Shown here piece after piece: positions 1-7,408 of a stretch of DNA of 64,000 nucleotides; positions within the stretch are counted from its first letter, which is position 1; every line of letters begins with the position of its first letter. This DNA comes from Limnohabitans sp. Jir72 (GTDB lineage: Bacteria; Pseudomonadota; Gammaproteobacteria; Burkholderiales; Burkholderiaceae_C). Under the pieces are notes generated by a model, which made no database searches, was not told the DNA's origin, and worked only from the letters and a program-made list of their open reading frames with translations. Position numbers and translations under genes: made by a program. Location: positions 186,001 to 250,000 of the forward strand of contig NZ_NESC01000005.1 of the NCBI RefSeq assembly GCF_003063575.1. The letters are read 5' to 3'.

Positions 1-1
1 C

Positions 2-433
2 GATTCCCGCGTGATTGTGGAGTACTTGGACACTTTGTCTCCCGTGGGCAAGCTCCTTCCTTCTGCGGGCCGTGAGCGCGCCGAAGTCAAAACATGGGAA
101 GCCTTGGCGGACGGCTTGCTTGACGCCGCCTTGCTGGCACGCATGGAGTCCGTATGGACAGGTCGTACCGATGGTCAACGCAGCCAAGCCTGGATCGACC
201 GCCAACTGGACAAAATTCAGCATGCACTCAGAGCCATGAGTCTTGGATTGGGTGACAAAGCCTTTTGCTCAGGTATCCACATGAGCCTGTCCGACATCGC
301 GGTGGGCTGCGCGGTAGGCTATCTGGACTTCCGATTTCCGCAAATCGACTGGCGCACGCCCTATCCGAACTTGCACAAGCTGTACGAGAAACTGTCACAA
401 CGTCAGAGTTTCATCGACAGCCTACCCGCTTGA
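2..433 (+). CDS. glutathione S-transferase family protein, 3' part (5' end outside window)
   Basis: The frame is open from base 2 and reads DSRVIVEYLD, the usual end of the N-terminal thioredoxin-fold domain of a GST, followed by an all-helical C-terminal domain (about residues 15-143 of the visible part) with the N-capping-box region around SLSDIAVG. GSTs are cytosolic enzymes that conjugate glutathione to electrophiles or reduce peroxides; the substrate cannot be told here. The GTG at base 11 is probably not the start, because the domain continues upstream. The last 21 codons, LHKLYEKLSQRQSFIDSLPA plus stop, recur almost unchanged at 7176-7238 beyond the neighbouring operon. The gene converges on the minus-strand operon ending at 480. 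Confidence 0.85.
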   Translation, partial: DSRVIVEYLDTLSPVGKLLPSAGRERAEVKTWEALADGLLDAALLARMESVWTGRTDGQRSQAWIDRQLDKIQHALRAMSLGLGDKAFCSGIHMSLSDIAVGCAVGYLDFRFPQIDWRTPYPNLHKLYEKLSQRQSFIDSLPA

Positions 434-479
434 TGAGACCGCAGGCCAGCGCTAAGGCTCCGACCTGCAACAGATCGTT

Positions 480-914
480 TCAAGTGTTGGCGCGTTTTTT
501 GAGCCAACGCATGATACCGCCCACTACCGGCAGTTTTTCATAGAGCTCTTCTGCGGCATCCCAATAATCGCGGTGCAAAATGACCAGTCCATGATCGTTA
601 AACAGGATGTGGCTGCCGCCGCGCACAGTCTGAAGGCTGTGCGTGTCAAACCGCTTGAAGCGGAAACGGAATTCCCACGTCAAAAAGGCCTGCGACCCAT
701 CGACCAACTGGCCCGTGATGACGAAATGCGGGCCATCGAGCGCCACATACATGTGCCGAAAAATGCGCTCAATCTCAGGCAAACCTTGCACCTCGTTGAA
801 GGGGTCTTTGAATCGGGCTTGGCCGTCATAAAGATCGGGCAACTGCGCCACGCTGTCCGGCGTGAGCTTTTCAAAATACTCGGCCAGTCGGGCCGTGGCA
901 AGGCGTGTGTCCAT
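480..914 (-). CDS. NTF2-like (SnoaL-fold) family protein
   Basis: A 144-residue soluble protein starting MDTRLATARLAEYFEKL, with the small alpha+beta pattern of nuclear transport factor 2-like proteins (helix, then LYDGQARFKDPFNEVQG, then aromatic-rich strands). Members of this fold are small enzymes or ligand carriers; none of the sequence identifies a reaction. It is the last gene of the minus-strand lipid operon, starting 2 bases after the SDR stop. The frame is open further upstream to 989, but that extension overlaps the SDR gene and the ATG at 914 is the sensible start. NTF2-like proteins accompany CFA-like methyltransferases, DUF1365 and amine-oxidase-like proteins in many proteobacterial lipid or ECF-sigma loci, so a role in the same pathway is inferred. 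Confidence 0.75.
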   Translation of the reverse strand: MDTRLATARLAEYFEKLTPDSVAQLPDLYDGQARFKDPFNEVQGLPEIERIFRHMYVALDGPHFVITGQLVDGSQAFLTWEFRFRFKRFDTHSLQTVRGGSHILFNDHGLVILHRDYWDAAEELYEKLPVVGGIMRWLKKRANT

Positions 915-916
915 GC

Positions 917-1687
917 TCAAAGTCCTGTGAAGCGCCGCACCAGCGGGAAATACCAACAGTAAGGCAGAACCCGCAAAAGCTTGAGCCACAGGGTGAAGCG
1001 CTTGGGAAAGTGGATGTCAAACTGACCTTTCCCCCAACCCTTGAGCATCTCGCGGGCGGCCTCTTCGGGGCTGATCAGGGCGGGCATGGTGAACTTGTTT
1101 TGCGCCGTCAAAGGCGTGTCCACAAACCCCGGATTGACCACGCTCACGCCAATGCCTGCATCTTGCAAGTCCAGGTACAAGGTCTCAGCCAAGTGGATCA
1201 ATGCCGCCTTGGTGGGTCCATAGGCCAAGCCATTGGGCAAACCGCGCCACCCTGCCACGCTACTGAGCAAGCTGATGTGGCCGCTGCGCTGCGCCAGCAT
1301 GCCGGGCAGCACCGCATCGAGCACATGCAAAGCGCCTTGGTAATTGACCTTGTCGTGCTGAAGCATGTTCTCCAAGTCCATGGCGGTGGCGCGTTGCGCC
1401 TGGTAATAACCGGCGGCATAAACCACCATGTCCAGCGGGCCTTCAGCCAGCAGGGCGTGGGCGGTGGCCTGCACCTGGGCCGGATCGCACACATCGAGCG
1501 CGCGCCACTGCACACCCAAATCCTGTGCGGCCCAATCCAGCACGGCTTGGGGCTTGCGGGCCGACACCACCACTTGCGCACCGGCAGCACGCAAGGCCTG
1601 CGCGCAGGCCAGGCCAATACCGGTCGATGCCCCCACCAGCCAAACACGGCGGCCTTGCCAATTGGCGATTTGTGGATTCAGACCCAT
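917..1687 (-). CDS. short-chain dehydrogenase/reductase
   Basis: A 256-residue classical SDR. The nucleotide-binding motif GASTGIG is at residues 19-25, and the catalytic Ser (142/143, in LLSSVAG), Tyr156 and Lys160 (YGPTK) are present. The structural NAG motif reads AAG (91-93). The C-terminus carries an unusual basic, hydrophobic tail (FTLWLKLLRVLPYCWYFPLV, near 230-250) that could anchor it to the membrane. It starts 5 bases after the DUF3833 stop and ends 2 bases before the NTF2-like gene, so it is translated in the same operon. Its substrate is unknown; an NAD(P)-dependent step on a modified fatty acyl chain is a guess from context. Confidence 0.85.
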   Translation of the reverse strand: MGLNPQIANWQGRRVWLVGASTGIGLACAQALRAAGAQVVVSARKPQAVLDWAAQDLGVQWRALDVCDPAQVQATAHALLAEGPLDMVVYAAGYYQAQRATAMDLENMLQHDKVNYQGALHVLDAVLPGMLAQRSGHISLLSSVAGWRGLPNGLAYGPTKAALIHLAETLYLDLQDAGIGVSVVNPGFVDTPLTAQNKFTMPALISPEEAAREMLKGWGKGQFDIHFPKRFTLWLKLLRVLPYCWYFPLVRRFTGL

Positions 1688-1692
1688 GCTGT

Positions 1693-2286
1693 TCAGCCCG
1701 CCTTGACCGCCAAAGGCGTGCGGCGCGTGAACGACAAAGTGACCTCACCCAGCTTCACACCCCACTTGCTCATGGTGGCTTTGTTGAGCATGACGCGCTC
1801 GTCCATGAGGTACATCCAATCGTCAAAGTCGACGTGCCACACGCGGCCATCGACCGGCAGCGCCAGTGTGTAGCCCCAGCGAAATGCATTGCCACTGACT
1901 TGGCCCGAGGCTGTGCCCACCACATCGTCGGCGCGGCCGGTGTAAGTGCCGTTGGGCCCGGCTTTGAGCTTCCAGATGCGGCGCTGTTGGGTGCCGTCGG
2001 AGTACACAAAGGCTTCGTCCAGCACACCTTCGTCGCCTTGCCAGCTGCAGTCCATGACCACCGTGAAACGCTTGACCACTTGGCCGCTGCGGTCAGTGAA
2101 CACCCCCCAAGCATCAATGGTGCCGGTGAAGTAGGTGCGCAAATCCAGTTGCGGTTTTTCTTGGGCATAGTTTTGCACCTGAGGCCCGGCACAGCTGGCC
2201 AGAAAAGGTGTGGCCACCACCATGGGCAAAGCGACCAAGCGGGTCAGAACGGTGCGGCGGTGGATCGTGACGGTTTTTGGACTCAT
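1693..2286 (-). CDS. DUF3833 family lipoprotein
   Basis: A 197-residue protein with an N-terminal signal and lipobox LASC (Cys32), then an approximately 160-residue beta-rich domain (YFTGTIDAWGVFTDRSGQV ... DVVGTASGQVSGNAFRWGY ... DFDDWMYLMDERVMLNKA) typical of DUF3833. The frame is open upstream to 2421, but the ATG at 2286 has GGGAG about six bases before it, while upstream starts lack this. The protein is expected in the envelope; its function is not established. DUF3833 proteins are commonly encoded beside CFA-like methyltransferases and chalcone-isomerase-like proteins, as here. The gene lies 5 bases upstream of the SDR gene. Confidence 0.8.
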   Translation of the reverse strand: MSPKTVTIHRRTVLTRLVALPMVVATPFLASCAGPQVQNYAQEKPQLDLRTYFTGTIDAWGVFTDRSGQVVKRFTVVMDCSWQGDEGVLDEAFVYSDGTQQRRIWKLKAGPNGTYTGRADDVVGTASGQVSGNAFRWGYTLALPVDGRVWHVDFDDWMYLMDERVMLNKATMSKWGVKLGEVTLSFTRRTPLAVKAG

Positions 2287-2521
2287 GGGGGCTCCCGTGG
2301 TTTGCATGCGAAGCGGCTTTACGCCGAAGAAGGGTGGGCCTTTGCAGGCCTTGAAAACAATTCGGGCTGGCGCATCAAGCACCGGTACAAAGCCAATCTG
2401 GCCAAGCCCTTGAGCCCACAAGTGAGCAAGCCAGATGGATTGGGTGAACAGATTCCATCAGCCCAAGAAAGCACCGTCTGTGCGTTCACGCGCGCAAAAA
2501 ACAACGGCGGAGTCAGCACAT
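2287..2521. other. 235-bp gap inside the lipid operon
   Basis: The only sizeable spacer in an otherwise overlapping operon. No intact gene is recognisable. The frame leading into DUF3833 stays open for about 50 codons after a TGA, and another frame holds 68 codons, without recognisable motifs. Homologous loci often carry an extra small membrane protein gene near this point, so this may be a decayed gene or may carry a secondary promoter for the last three genes. Both readings are inference. Confidence 0.4.
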
Positions 2522-3142
2522 TCATGGCTGCAGGCCTTGCAACAGCTGTGCGCGCATCTTGGGCTCAGACGTGCGTTCATCGAGCCAGATGCCAAAAAAC
2601 AAGCGCGCAAAAGTCACGTCTTTGACCACGCCCACGCGCTGGCCATTGACCCAAAACTCGGCACCTTCGCCCGGTAAGTTCACACCGGTGATGCGTTCAC
2701 CGGGGCCCACATTGGGGAACAAGCTGCGCATGGCGGCAAGCCAGCTTTGTGCTTGGGCATCGCTGAAACTGCCCACGCGCCGCATCTCGTCAATCGATCG
2801 GCTGGCAATGGCTGCGCCATCGAGCTTGCGCAAATACTGCAACTCCAAGGCAAACGCGTGCTGTGCATATTGGCCATGGCGAAAACCCGCCGGTGTCCAC
2901 AAACGGGCGTCGTACACCTCAAAACCCCAGACCCGCAAACGCACCGGGGAGGTGGGCAACACAGCACCTAAGGCTGCAACTTCAGGGCGGTTGGTCAGCG
3001 TGCTGGGGTTGACTGCGCTGGTGCCTTGCGCTTGTGCACCGCCCAACAAAACACCGAAAAGAACGGCACCGCACACGCCCCTCAGCACTTGACGGCGCAA
3101 CCCAAGTGCGGTGTCCGTTTTCAGTGCGGCGTGCATGCGCAT
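2522..3142 (-). CDS. chalcone isomerase-like family protein, exported
   Basis: A 206-residue protein with a basic N-terminus and a hydrophobic signal segment ending near GGAQAQG (cleavage about residue 38). The mature part matches the bacterial chalcone isomerase-like family (LRVWGFEVYDARLWTP ... ELQYLRKLDGAAIASRSIDEM ... FPNVGPGERITGVNLPGEGAEFWVNG). In bacteria these proteins are thought to bind fatty acids or related ligands rather than flavonoids; periplasmic location follows from the signal. The start ATG at 3142 shares a base with the upstream stop (TGATG), indicating translational coupling. A TTG at 3145 is possible but less likely. Confidence 0.8.
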   Translation of the reverse strand: MRMHAALKTDTALGLRRQVLRGVCGAVLFGVLLGGAQAQGTSAVNPSTLTNRPEVAALGAVLPTSPVRLRVWGFEVYDARLWTPAGFRHGQYAQHAFALELQYLRKLDGAAIASRSIDEMRRVGSFSDAQAQSWLAAMRSLFPNVGPGERITGVNLPGEGAEFWVNGQRVGVVKDVTFARLFFGIWLDERTSEPKMRAQLLQGLQP

Positions 3143-4422
3143 CAAGCCGGTTTGGCCAAGGTGAACTGGACCACGTCGATGTTGGCCTCGTCAAACGCGG
3201 CTTCGCAATACGCCAGGTAAAAGGACCACAGGCGAATGAAACGGTCGTCAAATTTCAGCGTGCGCACGGTGTCCAGTTGCGCCATGAAACGCTCGCGCCA
3301 GCGGCGCAGGGTCTCGGCATAGTCCAGCCCGAAGTTCAACTCGTCGACCACCTGTAAGCCAGCGGCTTGTGCCTGTTTTCGAAACTCGCTGGGGCTGGGC
3401 AAGCAGCCACCGGGAAAGATGTACTGCTGGATGAAGTCGGTCGATTGCAGGTAGCGCTCAAAAAAGCGGTCGTTGATCGTGATGCTCTGCACACAGGCAC
3501 GCCCCCCGGGCTTGAGCATGCGGTGGATGGTCTGAAAGTAGGTCGGCCAATATGCCTGCCCCACGGCCTCGATCATCTCGATCGAGCAGACCGCATCATA
3601 CGGCCCATCGTCGATGTCGCGGTAGTCTTGCAGGCGCAAATCCGCACGTTGCTGCACGCCATGCGATTGCATGCGGGCTTTGGCAAAAGCCAGCTGCTCG
3701 GTGGACAAGGTCACGCCCGTGATGTGCGCCCCAAACTCGGTGGTGGCCGCCTCGGCCAATGCGCCCCAGCCGCAGCCGATCTCCAGCACGCGGTCGCCCG
3801 GTTTGGCATTGACCATGCGCAGCGCGCGGCGCACCTTGGCTTTTTGGGCCTCGGCCATGTCTTTGGCATGGTCACCTTCGAACCAGGCCGAGGAATAGTT
3901 CATCGTGCCATCGAGCCACAGTTCGTAGAACGCATTGCCCAAGTCGTAATGGGCGTGGATGTTCTTGCGGCTGTTGCTGCGGTTGTTGCGGTTGAGCAAG
4001 TGCTTGATGCGGTAGGCCAAGCGCCCCAACCAATGCCCATAGATCGCACTTTCAAGGTGGTCGCGGTTGGCAATGGCCAGGCGCAACAAGGCCGCCAGGT
4101 CAGGCGTGGTCCAGTCGCCGGCCATGTAGCCTTCGGCAAAACCAATGTCGCCTGACTTGAGCACATCGGCACACATGTCCCAGCGGTGGATGTGCATTGC
4201 CGCAAAGGGCGCTTGGTGCGTGCCAAAGACTTGGTTGTTGCCGTCGGGCGCGTGCACGGTGAGTGTGCCAATTTTCAAGCGGGTCAAAAGGCTCAGCAAA
4301 CGCGAAGCGGCTTTGGGCAAGCTGGCGTGCGAAATGCTGGCGGCGCTGGCGCGATGGCCCGAAACTTGGGCGCTGTCGAGGGTCTTGATGGAGGGCGGCA
4401 TCTGGTGGTGTCCAGGGTTCAT
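3142..4422 (-). CDS. cyclopropane-fatty-acyl-phospholipid synthase-like SAM methyltransferase
   Basis: A 426-residue SAM-dependent methyltransferase of the CFA synthase/mycolic-acid methyltransferase family, acting on unsaturated acyl chains of membrane phospholipids. The N-terminal lipid-binding region (about 45-140) precedes the family signature HYDLGNAFYELWLDGTMNYS (158-177), then SAM motif I VLEIGCGWG (212-220). Later segments CSIEMIEAVG and FFERYLQSTDFIQQYIFPGG are also typical. It overlaps the DUF1365 gene by four bases (ATGA). In Rhodobacter, a methyltransferase of this family and a flavoprotein of the neighbouring type make methylated or furan fatty acids. Whether this copy makes cyclopropane, methyl-branched or furan-precursor chains cannot be decided here. 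Confidence 0.9.
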   Translation of the reverse strand: MNPGHHQMPPSIKTLDSAQVSGHRASAASISHASLPKAASRLLSLLTRLKIGTLTVHAPDGNNQVFGTHQAPFAAMHIHRWDMCADVLKSGDIGFAEGYMAGDWTTPDLAALLRLAIANRDHLESAIYGHWLGRLAYRIKHLLNRNNRSNSRKNIHAHYDLGNAFYELWLDGTMNYSSAWFEGDHAKDMAEAQKAKVRRALRMVNAKPGDRVLEIGCGWGALAEAATTEFGAHITGVTLSTEQLAFAKARMQSHGVQQRADLRLQDYRDIDDGPYDAVCSIEMIEAVGQAYWPTYFQTIHRMLKPGGRACVQSITINDRFFERYLQSTDFIQQYIFPGGCLPSPSEFRKQAQAAGLQVVDELNFGLDYAETLRRWRERFMAQLDTVRTLKFDDRFIRLWSFYLAYCEAAFDEANIDVVQFTLAKPA

Positions 4423-5195
4423 CGGGTCACAAAATCACGGGGGGGTTCGGGCTTGCGCCAAAACGGTACTTTTTTGAGCCACAGCAAAAGCGCATGCCAA
4501 TGGATGCGGACGACCACACCCAAAGTCAGCAGTGGAAAACGCCACAGCACACGGCGCAAGGCGGCCTGGGTGACGGGCTCCAGCACGCCGCTCCAGCTGG
4601 TGTCGATCAAGGGACCATCGGCATCGGCATGCTCAACGCGCGCCACGATGTGCTCGTGCCCTGCGCGCTCCACACGCATGAAGCGAAACCGGTATTCACC
4701 CTGCACCGCGCAAAAGGGCGACACGTGAAACACCTTGTCGGCCTTGAGGGTCTGGCCGTATTGCGGCTCGGGCAACAAATAACAATGGCGCTCGCCAAAG
4801 GTGTTGTTGACCTCGGCCACGATGGCGGCCAAGCTGCCGTCGGTGCGCTGCGCGTACCAAAAGCTCACCGGCTTGAACGCATGCCCCAGCACGCGCGGAA
4901 AGGTCTGCAGCCAAACCTCCCCTTGCGCCTCGGTGATGCCCTCTTGGCGAAGCAATTCATCGAGCCAAGCCAAGGCGCCGCCTTGCGCTGCGCAGCGGCC
5001 ATCGCCATGGTCAGCGTCATGAAAAGCAAACCAGGCTGGGCGGTTGATCGCCAAGGCGGTGGCATCTGCGCTTTGGCGCAAGCTGCGCATGGGCAGCATC
5101 AGGAAAGCGGTCGGGTACACAAAGGCATGCCGGGCAGGGCGCATGCGGGTGTGCCGCACCTGACCCCAGCCAATGCTGGCGACCGCTGCACTCAT
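4419..5195 (-). CDS. DUF1365 family protein
   Basis: A 258-residue DUF1365 member, recognised by the start GQVRHTRMRPARHAFVYPTAFLMLPM, the central NPVSFWYA-like segment (here FKPVSFWYAQRTDG) and EVNNTFGERHCYLL. The biochemical function is unknown, but the family is almost always encoded between an amine-oxidase-like flavoprotein and a CFA-like methyltransferase, exactly as here, with ATGA overlaps on both sides. A role in presenting or modifying the acyl substrate is inference from context only. Confidence 0.88.
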   Translation of the reverse strand: MSAAVASIGWGQVRHTRMRPARHAFVYPTAFLMLPMRSLRQSADATALAINRPAWFAFHDADHGDGRCAAQGGALAWLDELLRQEGITEAQGEVWLQTFPRVLGHAFKPVSFWYAQRTDGSLAAIVAEVNNTFGERHCYLLPEPQYGQTLKADKVFHVSPFCAVQGEYRFRFMRVERAGHEHIVARVEHADADGPLIDTSWSGVLEPVTQAALRRVLWRFPLLTLGVVVRIHWHALLLWLKKVPFWRKPEPPRDFVTR

Positions 5196-6502
5196 GTCGC
5201 GCTGGCCTTCATTTTGGCCTGCAGCATGCGGCCCACCTGCAGGCCCGATTTGAGGCCATCTTCATGGAAGCCGTAGCCGGCCCACGCGCCTGCAAACCAA
5301 GTGTGTTGCAAACCCTGAATCAAAGGCAGCATCTGCTGGGCCTTGATGGCGCTCAAGTCAAACACCGGGTGAGCGTAGTCGTACTCGCCCACGATGGTGG
5401 CCGGGTCAATCGGCTGCAGTGGGTTGAGTGAGACCACCACGGGCTGTTCGAACGGGATGCGCTGCAAGCGGTTGAGCAGGTAATGCAAACACACGCGCGA
5501 AGATTCACGGGCATCGCTGGCTGCGCGCTCGTAATTCCAAGCGGCCCAAGTCTTGGGGTTGGCTGGCAGCACCGAGGCATCGGTGTGCAAGACCGCGCGG
5601 TTGGCCTGGTAGCGGATGCTGCCCAGGACATGTTGTTCATTGGGTGTGGCTTCGCGCAGCATGGCCAGGGCCTGGTCGGTGTGCGTGGCGATCACCACCT
5701 CGTCAAAATGCTCGGTGCGCCCATCGGTGACGATGCGCACGCCTTGCTCATCGCGCTCGATCAAGCGCACCGGTGTGTTCAGCCGCTTGTCGGGCACATG
5801 GGCCAGGATCTTCTCAACGTACTGGCGCGCACCGCCCACCACGCTGAACCATTGCGGGCGGTTGATCACCTGGATCAAGCCATGGTTGTGGCAAAAACGG
5901 ATCATGGTGGCCACCGGAAACTGCAGCATCTGATCCGTCGGGCAACTCCAGATGCAACCCAGCATGGGCAAAAAATACCAGTCACGGAACTGTTCGCTGA
6001 ACCGGTGCGTGGTCAGAAAGTCTTTCAGCGGCTGCTGCAAGGCTTGCTCGCTTTGCTCTTGTGCGATGCGTGTGCACAGCGCGTTGAAACGCACCACATC
6101 GGCCAGCATGCGCCAAAAGCGAGGGTTCACCAGGTTGCCGCGTTGGGCAAAGACCGTGTTCAGGCTGGTGCCGCTCCACTCCAGCGCCCGGCCATTTCTG
6201 GCGCCAGGCACTTTGACCGAAAACGACATGTCTGAAGGTGCGGTCTCGACCTGCAGCTCTGAAAACAACTGGATCAGGTTCGGGTAGGTGCACTCGTTGA
6301 AGACCAGAAAGCCCGTGTCCACGCCATGCGTGACCAGGCCCTTGGGCGTGGGCAAGGTCACATCCACCGTGTGGGTGTGACCACCGAAATAATCACCCGC
6401 TTCGAACACCGTGATGTCGGCTTGCCCCCTGAGCGTGTGCGCCACAGCCAGGCCAGAGATGCCTGAGCCCACAATGGCCAGCTTCATGCGGGGAGCATTC
6501 AT
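5192..6502 (-). CDS. NAD/FAD-binding amine-oxidase-like flavoprotein
   Basis: A 436-residue flavoprotein beginning MNAPRMKLAIVGSGISGLAVAHTL, with the Rossmann FAD-binding glycines at residues 12-17 and the partner motif FEAGDYFGGHTHTVDV about 25 residues later. The family (annotated as amine oxidase or FAD-dependent oxidoreductase) includes the acyl-chain desaturase-type protein of furan fatty acid synthesis in alphaproteobacteria; real amine oxidation is unlikely. The ATG at 6502 overlaps the glutathione peroxidase stop by four bases. The frame continues upstream to 6739, but only inside the peroxidase gene. The C-terminus ends with the usual motif AGAWAGYGFHEDGLKSG. Confidence 0.9.
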   Translation of the reverse strand: MNAPRMKLAIVGSGISGLAVAHTLRGQADITVFEAGDYFGGHTHTVDVTLPTPKGLVTHGVDTGFLVFNECTYPNLIQLFSELQVETAPSDMSFSVKVPGARNGRALEWSGTSLNTVFAQRGNLVNPRFWRMLADVVRFNALCTRIAQEQSEQALQQPLKDFLTTHRFSEQFRDWYFLPMLGCIWSCPTDQMLQFPVATMIRFCHNHGLIQVINRPQWFSVVGGARQYVEKILAHVPDKRLNTPVRLIERDEQGVRIVTDGRTEHFDEVVIATHTDQALAMLREATPNEQHVLGSIRYQANRAVLHTDASVLPANPKTWAAWNYERAASDARESSRVCLHYLLNRLQRIPFEQPVVVSLNPLQPIDPATIVGEYDYAHPVFDLSAIKAQQMLPLIQGLQHTWFAGAWAGYGFHEDGLKSGLQVGRMLQAKMKASAT

Positions 6503-7089
6503 GGTGCAGTTTTCAATGATTTCTCGATCGCCGAAACCAGCGTTTTGCTGTCGGGTCCGGTGATGCTGCCGTAGCTGTCCACCAATTTGCCGTCGCGACC
6601 GATCAGGTATTTGTAGAAATTCCAGCGGGGCTTTTGGCCCGACTGGGCGATCAGCTGTTTGTACAGCGGCGATGCGCCATCGCCTGTGACCTGTGTCTTG
6701 GTGAACATGGGAAACTTGACGCCAAAGGTGTTCTCGCAAAAGTCGGCAATTTGCTTGTTGCTGCCGGTCTCTTGCGAAAAGTCATTGGAGGGAAAGCCCA
6801 GCACTGCAAAGCCTTGGTCTTTGTATTTGGCGTGCAAGGCCTCCAGACCTTTGTACTGGGGGGTGAAGCCGCAAAAACTGGCGGTGTTCACCACCAGCAA
6901 GACCTTACCGCTGTACTGGCACAAAGACAGGGGCTTTTCATCCTGCAAGCGCTCTACCGTGTGGTTCAACAAGGCTGGGCAGGCTGCTGTCGATGCGGCA
7001 GGCACCGGTTCAGCCGCCACGGCATGCGCAGCGCATACCAGCAGGGCGGCGCCCATGGCGCATCTTGTTGAATTACCGCTGTGCTTCAT
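6499..7089 (-). CDS. glutathione peroxidase family protein, periplasmic
   Basis: A 196-residue thiol peroxidase with a signal peptide (cleavage about residue 26, AVAAEP). The peroxidatic Cys73 lies in NTASFCGFTPQY and Trp156 in RWNFYKYL. A probable resolving Cys118 lies in DFCENTFGVKFPMF, which suggests a thioredoxin-type two-cysteine mechanism. The usual catalytic-Gln motif FPxNQF reads FPSNDF (99-104), replacing Gln by Asp. It probably reduces lipid or organic hydroperoxides in the periplasm. It is the first gene of the minus-strand operon, with GGAAG seven bases upstream, and overlaps the flavoprotein start (ATGA). A peroxidase leading a lipid-modification operon hints at a response to oxidised membranes. 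Confidence 0.9.
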   Translation of the reverse strand: MKHSGNSTRCAMGAALLVCAAHAVAAEPVPAASTAACPALLNHTVERLQDEKPLSLCQYSGKVLLVVNTASFCGFTPQYKGLEALHAKYKDQGFAVLGFPSNDFSQETGSNKQIADFCENTFGVKFPMFTKTQVTGDGASPLYKQLIAQSGQKPRWNFYKYLIGRDGKLVDSYGSITGPDSKTLVSAIEKSLKTAP

Positions 7090-7175
7090 GTGAACTTCCG
7101 GGCGTCTTTAACCAAAGAACCAGTTTAATGTGCTTTTGTGACCCTTGCCGAGCCAATGCTTTAAGCTGTCATGGG

Positions 7176-7238
7176 TTGCACAAGCTTTGCGACAAGCTGT
7201 CACAGCGCCAGAGCTTCATGGACAGCCTGCCTGCTTGA
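7176..7238 (+). pseudogene. glutathione S-transferase 3'-end remnant (21 codons with stop)
   Basis: The plus strand encodes LHKLCDKLSQRQSFMDSLPA plus stop, against LHKLYEKLSQRQSFIDSLPA plus stop at 371-433. By hand alignment 53 of 63 bases agree. Upstream of 7176 the similarity ends, so this is a fragment, not a gene. It lies in the same orientation as the intact copy, with the 6.7-kb operon between the two. It could be a leftover from a tandem gst duplication or a junction of the operon's insertion. Confidence 0.8.
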
Positions 7239-7243
7239 TTAGT

Positions 7244-7275
7244 CGGCGGTCCTGGACCCACAAGTCCGACCGCCG
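7244..7275. terminator. strong hairpin, possible bidirectional terminator
   Basis: CGGCGGTC (7244-7251) pairs with GACCGCCG (7268-7275). Inside it GGAC (7254-7257) pairs with GTCC (7264-7267), leaving a six-base loop and a two-base bulge. There is no T-run, so intrinsic termination is uncertain. It immediately follows the GST remnant, as if it were that gene's original terminator, and lies downstream of the receptor gene on the minus strand. Confidence 0.45.
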
Positions 7276-7408
7276 GATGCAGTCCATCAAACGCCGACTG
7301 AACTGATTACGCCAGCGCAAAGTACATCGACGATCAAAAGCTCTTGTTGGTGGACCTGCCAAGGCAGCATCCACAGGTATCTGTTGGCATGGTGACGATG
7401 ACCGCTCG

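Larger units (their letters stand above)
7090..7408. other. 319-bp stretch without an intact gene
   Basis: It holds the promoter region of the lipid operon (reading left from 7089), a 63-base remnant of a glutathione S-transferase 3' end on the plus strand (7176-7238), and a strong hairpin (7244-7275). From 7276 to 7408 nothing is recognised. I looked for an ECF-sigma promoter of the TGATC/TAAGA type upstream of 7089 and did not find a convincing one. Confidence 0.6.

Noticed and set aside
434..479. Terminator between the GST gene and the lipid operon
   Set aside because: GCAGG/CCTGC arms exist, but the stem is short and imperfect with no T-run.
7090..7175. ECF-sigma (RpoE/ChrR-type) promoter upstream of the lipid operon
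   Set aside because: Expected by analogy with Rhodobacter, but no TGATC/TAAGA pair with suitable spacing was found by eye.
7276..7408. Transposase remnant between the hairpin and the TonB receptor
   Set aside because: A minus-strand frame here is Arg-rich but shows no transposase motif or inverted repeats.
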